DNA from: Bacteroides sp.
Lineage (GTDB): Bacteria; Bacteroidota; Bacteroidia; Bacteroidales; Bacteroidaceae
Length of the DNA: 10,656 nt
Reading direction: 5' to 3'
Assembly: GCA_019412865.1 (NCBI GenBank)
Contig: DXOJ01000034.1
Coordinates: 1-10,656, forward strand
This document shows, one piece after another, positions 5,967 through 10,656 of the stretch (position 1 is the first letter of the stretch; each line of letters opens with the position of its first letter). The position numbers were made by a program, and so were the translations under genes. Below the pieces are notes generated by a model. It had not been told where the DNA came from. It ran no database searches and was given only the letters and a program-made list of their open reading frames with translations.

Positions 5967-8555
5967 ATGAAAAACAGGAGCATTACCTACCTATTACTAT
6001 TTGGTATTTGCAGCATGTTGGCAATCATGCAATCGTGCCAGAAAACAGATGACCTGGAAGCAGACATCAATTCTCTGAAAGACCGTGTCGCTGCTTTGGA
6101 AAAAGCAACGGAAGGACTGAATACTTCATTTGCCAGTCTGCAAGCCCTTATGCAAAAAAACAAAGTCATTATCGGAATTACTCCGACTAAAGATGGTCTG
6201 GGATATTTGCTGGAACTTAGTGACGGAACAAGCATTAAAGTCATGGAAAGTGAAGCGGTACAGGCATCTGTCCCTGAATTTTCCGTAGATGAAGAAGGCT
6301 ACTGGATATATAAAACAAGTAGTGATACCGATTTCAAATATCTGCCGGGAGCCGATGGAGAGAAAGTATCGGCATGGCCCCGTGATGAAGAAGGCAATGT
6401 GGTGGCAACTCCATTAATCAGCGTATCCTCCAGTGGATATTGGCAAGTGAGCTACGATAATGGACAAACGTATACAAGCTTAGGAACTAAGGCCGAAGGT
6501 GGAAGTCAGGGAGGAACCAGTATATTCAGTAAGGTAGAATATAATGAAGCAAACCACACTTTCTCATTCACATTATCCGATGGAGGAAAAACATATACCT
6601 TTCCGGTAGATGACACCTTTGGACTGATAATTTATGGTCTCAATGATGCCGACAGCGAACAAGCCGTGCAGGTTTTCGCCCCCAATGAGAATCATAAGGA
6701 ATATAAAGTAGAACAGAATGACGTACAACAAGCCGTAGTACAAGCTCCTAAAGGATGGAATGTTCTTTTGTCCGAGAACTTGTTAACTATCACACCACAA
6801 GCAACTGCGACAAAGGATGTGGAAGAAACTATTAAAATTGTACTGACTTCATCAAAGAATTATATCCGTATTGTATCTATTGAAGTTAAACAACTTTCCA
6901 GCGAAGCCGGAGCAGAAGCCTGGCAGCAGTTTGTTAACGCTGACCAACAGAATGTGTTATTAGACTTTTCATACGCCGGATATAAGTATGGTGAAATGGC
7001 TCCTCCCGAAATAGAAACGCTAACAGCGCAAGGATATAAAGTATACGATGTTACAGATCCCAAATATGGAGCTATCCCCAACGACGGTAAATCTGACAGA
7101 GCAGCTTTCATGAAGGTCTTGGCAGAAATAGCGAGTCAAACAAAGCAAGAAGACAACAATATGACCGACCGATATATCAAGGAAAATGCTAAAGCTATTA
7201 TCTACTTCCCCGAAGGAAACTATATTCTGCAAGATGAGGATTCTAAAGATCGCAGGATTCGTATATCAATGAGTGATATTGTTTTAAAAGGAGCCGGAAA
7301 AAACAAAACGACACTCGAAATGACCGCTGCCAATAATTCTCCCAAGCCAACCGAAGAGATGTGGAATGCTCCTGTCATGATGGAGTTCAAACACAATACA
7401 GGATTAGGAGAATCTGTCGGTACCATCACCGAAGACGCTCCGATAGGCAGCAAAACCATAACGGCTAGTTTAACAGGAGTAAGCGGAGGCAGCTGGGTAT
7501 GCCTTGTGTTGGAAAATACGGATGACAATGTAATTAACTCCGAATTATATCCACACAAATGGGAAGATATTAAGATACAGCAAGGTGGTACTCCCAATAT
7601 CAAGACAAAAGGGATTCAGATATACGAATATCATCAGATTGAGAAAATCAGCGGTAACAATGTTACCTTCAAAGAGCCGATCATGCACGCTATCAATAAA
7701 GATTGGGGATGGAAAGTACATAAGTTCGCAAACTATGCCAATGTGGGTGTAGAAGACCTGACCTTCAAAGGAAACGCCAAAGAGAAGTTCATTCACCACG
7801 GCTCTGACATTGACGATGGTGGTTTTAAGCTCATCGATTTTGTGCGTCTGACCAATTCGTGGATGCGCCGGGTTAATTTTGAGAGTGTTAGTGAAGCCAT
7901 GTCAATCACCAGTTCTGCCAACTGTTCTGCTTATGACATCACTATTGGCGGTAATCGTGGACATGCTTCTATCCGATCGCAAGCTTCTTCCCGTATCTTT
8001 ATTGGAAAAGTAACTGAAAACAGCAATGGCTACACACTTAGAAAAGGAGAAGGTGAAAGCACATTGATGGAATATAAAACGAACGTTGGACAATATCACG
8101 CTTGCGGTGTTTCAAAGCAAAGTATGGGTGCTGTAATATGGAATGTTAGATGGGGAGATGATTCATGCTTTGAATCACATGCCACACAGCCACGTGCAAC
8201 ACTAATCGACTGCTGTTCCGGTGGTTTCATGCATTGGAGACAAGGAGGAGACTCTGCCCAAATGCCTAATCATATGGAGAATCTGACAATATGGAATTTC
8301 TACGCAACAAATGCACAAACAGACCAGGACATCGATACAGAAGGTAAATTTACCTGGTGGGATGGTAACGGCTTTTGGTGGAAATTTATGCCTCCTATCA
8401 TTGTCGGTTTCCACGGAAGTCCTTTAGATTTTGATGATACTCAAATGAAACGACTCGAAAGCAACGGAACTGCTGTGGAACCATATTCACTCTATGAGGC
8501 TCAATTACGTAAACGTTTAGGATATGTTCCTTCCTGGCTATCCTCTTTAAAATAA
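5967..8555 (+). CDS. Surface lipoprotein with DUF4988-type stalk, pectate-lyase-like beta-helix and DUF4955-type C-terminus
   Basis: This is an 862-residue predicted lipoprotein. The signal peptide ends at a lipobox MQSC with Cys24 as the lipid anchor. QKTDD follows, resembling the Bacteroidetes surface-export signal, so the protein is probably outside the outer membrane. Modules in order: a short coiled coil (28-64); a DUF4988-type region with EGYW (110-113) and SGYWQVSYDNG (156-166); a beta segment (186-214); a small domain with APKGW (260-264); then from about 335 a beta-helix-like part opened by YDVTDPKYGAIPNDGKSD (360-377), which resembles the VxDFGAxGDGxxDD motif of pectate-lyase-superfamily proteins. 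Residues about 700-862 look like DUF4955 and are rich in tryptophan (725, 729, 757, 776, 797, 798, 804, 805, 857). A role in binding or cleaving an acidic or complex polysaccharide is inferred; I cannot assign catalytic residues. It is the first gene of an operon with the next lipoprotein, 21 bp downstream. The start is supported by the signal peptide. Confidence 0.88.
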   Translation: MKNRSITYLLLFGICSMLAIMQSCQKTDDLEADINSLKDRVAALEKATEGLNTSFASLQALMQKNKVIIGITPTKDGLGYLLELSDGTSIKVMESEAVQASVPEFSVDEEGYWIYKTSSDTDFKYLPGADGEKVSAWPRDEEGNVVATPLISVSSSGYWQVSYDNGQTYTSLGTKAEGGSQGGTSIFSKVEYNEANHTFSFTLSDGGKTYTFPVDDTFGLIIYGLNDADSEQAVQVFAPNENHKEYKVEQNDVQQAVVQAPKGWNVLLSENLLTITPQATATKDVEETIKIVLTSSKNYIRIVSIEVKQLSSEAGAEAWQQFVNADQQNVLLDFSYAGYKYGEMAPPEIETLTAQGYKVYDVTDPKYGAIPNDGKSDRAAFMKVLAEIASQTKQEDNNMTDRYIKENAKAIIYFPEGNYILQDEDSKDRRIRISMSDIVLKGAGKNKTTLEMTAANNSPKPTEEMWNAPVMMEFKHNTGLGESVGTITEDAPIGSKTITASLTGVSGGSWVCLVLENTDDNVINSELYPHKWEDIKIQQGGTPNIKTKGIQIYEYHQIEKISGNNVTFKEPIMHAINKDWGWKVHKFANYANVGVEDLTFKGNAKEKFIHHGSDIDDGGFKLIDFVRLTNSWMRRVNFESVSEAMSITSSANCSAYDITIGGNRGHASIRSQASSRIFIGKVTENSNGYTLRKGEGESTLMEYKTNVGQYHACGVSKQSMGAVIWNVRWGDDSCFESHATQPRATLIDCCSGGFMHWRQGGDSAQMPNHMENLTIWNFYATNAQTDQDIDTEGKFTWWDGNGFWWKFMPPIIVGFHGSPLDFDDTQMKRLESNGTAVEPYSLYEAQLRKRLGYVPSWLSSLK

Positions 8556-8576
8556 TAACTTTAAAACAATATAATC

Positions 8577-10577
8577 ATGAAAAAAGTATGGAGTATGTTC
8601 ATGTTATTGGCTGTATGCCTGGTAGCATGTACCAACATTGACGATTTGGAAGATGATGTAGACGCACTGAAAAAGCGCGTTACCGCACTCGAAACACAAG
8701 TACGTGATATAAATAGTAATACTGAAGCCCTTCGCGAACTTTATAATGAAGGAACATTTATTACTAATATAGAGGAAAAGTCTGATTCTTACACACTCAC
8801 TTTGAGCAATGGAAAGACAGTAAATCTATATATGAAAAACGATAATAACCTGTTATGCCCTATTATCGGTATCGATTCAGAAGGCTACTGGACTGTTCTT
8901 TATAACAAAAATGAAACTCCGGAACGTCTGACTGTAAACGGACAACCTGTGAAAGCTAATGGAGAGAGTGGCAAGACTCCTACATTCAATGTAGATAGTG
9001 AAGGTTACTGGCAGGTTAGCTATGACGGAGGAAAGAATTATAGTTATATATACAAAGAAGGAACTACTGACAAAGTCAGTGCAACCGGTGACGGTTCTGC
9101 TCCGACAGAAGACAAAAACTTCAAGAGTGTAACAGTAGAAAACAACGAACTGGTCTTAGTACTTGCAGGTGAGGATGCTCCAACCATACGCATCCCTATC
9201 GTTAGCGATTTCGAATGTAGTTTTGCAGCCGAAGATTTAAAACAAGTACAGGAGTTTTCGGCAGGTGAAGTGAAAGAGTTTACCATGACCGTGAGAGGAG
9301 TAGAAAATACAATGATTACTGCTCCCGAAGGATGGAGTGCTAAATTCTCTAAGGAAGCTGGAAAAGAAAATGTATTGGTTGTTACTGCCCCTGCATCAAG
9401 CGCAAAGATGATGACTCGTGCAACAGCTGATAACAGTACTGATATTGCGGTATTGGCAACAAGTGGAAAGTATGCTATGATTGCAAAGATTCAGGTTAGT
9501 ATCAAGAATCGTACGGATTACAAGGCTGATTTTGATAATGGTAAAGACATTACTATCGGCGGCATCACCATCAACAACCAAATTTATTCAGATGCTGACA
9601 TACAAATATTGGATGCAACAGATGCCGATGTAGCACTTGATACTTACTTTAGTGCCACAATGAGTAAACCAGTTATACTGTTCCTCACAGGTACAGCACA
9701 CAATTTTACCACAGCCGGAGTAAAATCAATCAGTAATGATGTTATTATTATCGGTCAATATGATGACGAGCAAGTAACACTTCGTCCTGCTAATTGCTGG
9801 AAATCATGCAAAGGAAAGCTACTTTTAAAAAATATAAAAATAGATTTAAGTGATCTCGATGGAGTCGCTAGCAATACTGGTTACTTCATAAACAATGCAG
9901 GTGTTGCCAGCAGTGGAGACTTCACTGACATATGCTTTGACAACTGCCTGATTGCGAATGTCTTGAAACCAATTTATTACGATGCAGCACAAAAGGGATA
10001 TTTTGGTATAAATAACATCTCTGTTCAAGACACTCGTATTGAAGTTAATGCTATAAAAATTGCCTTGATAAACATATATAAAGGCTTCAATTTAGGAGAT
10101 TATAAAACTTTCAACTTCAAGAACAATATTGTGTATAGTCAGACACTTCAAGAAGGCGTACAAATATTAAACTGGGCTACTGGTAATACTCCTTTATCAG
10201 ATGGTGTACTTTCTGCCGAAATTATAAATAATACTTTTGTCAACATGGTAGGTAGCAATATATTCTTCAGATACCAAAAAGGAACATCATTGACTATAAG
10301 CAAGAATATCTTTGACGTAAGTCCGGAAGCAGAATTCGGCTCCTACTATTATTCTTTCTTAGAAAGTTGCACGCCTCAAATAGATGTAACCGACAATATC
10401 GTATATGGCTTAACCAAAAATTGGAATTATTATCATACAGGTTCTCAAGTTAAAGAACCAGCAAGCAGTAATAACATAACCAAGCACGCAACAGCTCCTA
10501 TTACTCAATATGATTATGTAAATGGTATATTTACATTAGCTAGCGACGTAGCTGGTTATGGAGCAACAATTGAATAA
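8577..10577 (+). CDS. Surface lipoprotein with DUF4988-type stalk and DUF4957/DUF5123-like beta-helix
   Basis: This is a 666-residue predicted lipoprotein with signal-peptide lipobox LVAC and Cys18 as anchor. TNIDDLEDD follows, an acidic stretch consistent with surface export. A coiled coil (22-58) comes next, then a DUF4988-type region with EGYW at 102-105 and EGYWQVSYDGG at 142-152, a beta segment (181-208) and a small domain with APEGW (249-253). This order matches the upstream protein. From about 315 the chain differs: it looks like a right-handed beta-helix with recurring turns carrying N-[IVF]-type rungs at N419, N456, N517, N552, N577 and N607, spaced about 25-37 residues apart until one longer step at 456-517. 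This resembles DUF4957/DUF5123 proteins of Bacteroides polysaccharide loci. No pectate-lyase entry motif or obvious catalytic set is seen, so binding to glycan is as likely as cleavage. It lies 21 bp after the 862-residue lipoprotein gene with an AT-rich gap, so the two should be co-transcribed, and a strong terminator follows. Confidence 0.87.
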   Translation: MKKVWSMFMLLAVCLVACTNIDDLEDDVDALKKRVTALETQVRDINSNTEALRELYNEGTFITNIEEKSDSYTLTLSNGKTVNLYMKNDNNLLCPIIGIDSEGYWTVLYNKNETPERLTVNGQPVKANGESGKTPTFNVDSEGYWQVSYDGGKNYSYIYKEGTTDKVSATGDGSAPTEDKNFKSVTVENNELVLVLAGEDAPTIRIPIVSDFECSFAAEDLKQVQEFSAGEVKEFTMTVRGVENTMITAPEGWSAKFSKEAGKENVLVVTAPASSAKMMTRATADNSTDIAVLATSGKYAMIAKIQVSIKNRTDYKADFDNGKDITIGGITINNQIYSDADIQILDATDADVALDTYFSATMSKPVILFLTGTAHNFTTAGVKSISNDVIIIGQYDDEQVTLRPANCWKSCKGKLLLKNIKIDLSDLDGVASNTGYFINNAGVASSGDFTDICFDNCLIANVLKPIYYDAAQKGYFGINNISVQDTRIEVNAIKIALINIYKGFNLGDYKTFNFKNNIVYSQTLQEGVQILNWATGNTPLSDGVLSAEIINNTFVNMVGSNIFFRYQKGTSLTISKNIFDVSPEAEFGSYYYSFLESCTPQIDVTDNIVYGLTKNWNYYHTGSQVKEPASSNNITKHATAPITQYDYVNGIFTLASDVAGYGATIE

Positions 10578-10604
10578 AACTATTTTACCAGTTTAATAAT
10601 AAAG

Positions 10605-10638
10605 AGGTTGTGTCAAAACGCTGACACAGCCTTTTTTT
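10605..10638 (+). terminator. Strong intrinsic terminator of the lipoprotein operon
   Basis: AGGTTGTGTCA (10605-10615) pairs with TGACACAGCCT (10622-10632) over 11 bp with a single G-T wobble, a 6-base loop (AAACGC), and a run of seven T residues at 10632-10638. A few A residues before the stem can pair into the T-run. It starts 27 bp after the last stop codon, in the form expected of a rho-independent terminator. Confidence 0.9.
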
Positions 10639-10656
10639 ATGCGCAAAGCCCAGACT

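Noticed and set aside
7220..7603. A 127-codon open frame on the minus strand inside the 862-residue lipoprotein gene
   Set aside because: It lies wholly inside a well-supported gene, with no motif or start context of its own.
10605..10656. The GGTTGTGTCA inverted repeat as the end of an insertion sequence
   Set aside because: The two arms sit 6 bases apart with a T-run after them, which is fully explained by an intrinsic terminator. No transposase coding sequence or target duplication is visible.

Overview
The window looks like chromosomal DNA from a gut Bacteroides or close relative. The evidence is AT-rich intergenic DNA, start codons mostly without a strong Shine-Dalgarno sequence, Bacteroides-type -7 elements (TAnnTTTG), lipoproteins with an acidic stretch just after the lipidated cysteine, and several protein types typical of Bacteroidales (a stand-alone GH3-type adenylating enzyme, an MnmA paralogue, and DUF4988-type lipoproteins). 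The species cannot be fixed from the sequence alone.

Layout, left to right. (1) A GH3-family acyl-adenylating enzyme, about 508 residues, on the plus strand starting at the left edge. (2) A 239-bp convergent intergenic region. It holds a weak terminator-like hairpin (1590-1614) and an inverted repeat built from degenerate nonamers related to CACGGATTA (1625-1695). (3) mnmA on the minus strand, a tRNA 2-thiouridylase with PP-loop and catalytic cysteines intact. (4) A 53-bp divergent promoter region with a good -7 match for the helicase and a poorer, oppositely oriented one for mnmA. (5) A 946-residue Snf2/RapA-type helicase-like ATPase with a complete C-terminal motor and an N-terminal half I do not recognise. 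(6) A 144-bp intergenic region with a 10-bp inverted repeat overlapping the helicase stop codon and a -7 element for the next gene. (7) A two-gene lipoprotein operon: an 862-residue and a 666-residue protein separated by 21 bp and closed by a strong intrinsic terminator at 10605-10638.

The first three genes look like core or housekeeping genes with no evident shared pathway. The last two clearly belong together. Both begin with a lipoprotein signal, an acidic tether, a short coiled coil, a module with repeated GYW motifs, and a small beta domain with an APxGW motif. They then diverge into two different C-terminal parts, both of which look like right-handed parallel beta-helices: one pectate-lyase-like with a DUF4955-type end, the other DUF4957/DUF5123-like. 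They are best read as a pair of surface-anchored glycan-binding or glycan-cleaving proteins on a common stalk. No SusC/SusD pair, sulfatase, regulator or recognised glycoside hydrolase lies in the window to name a substrate.

I see no mobile element, phage gene, CRISPR array, tRNA or rRNA. The most interesting item is the shared-stalk lipoprotein pair. I do not see proof of an entirely new system.
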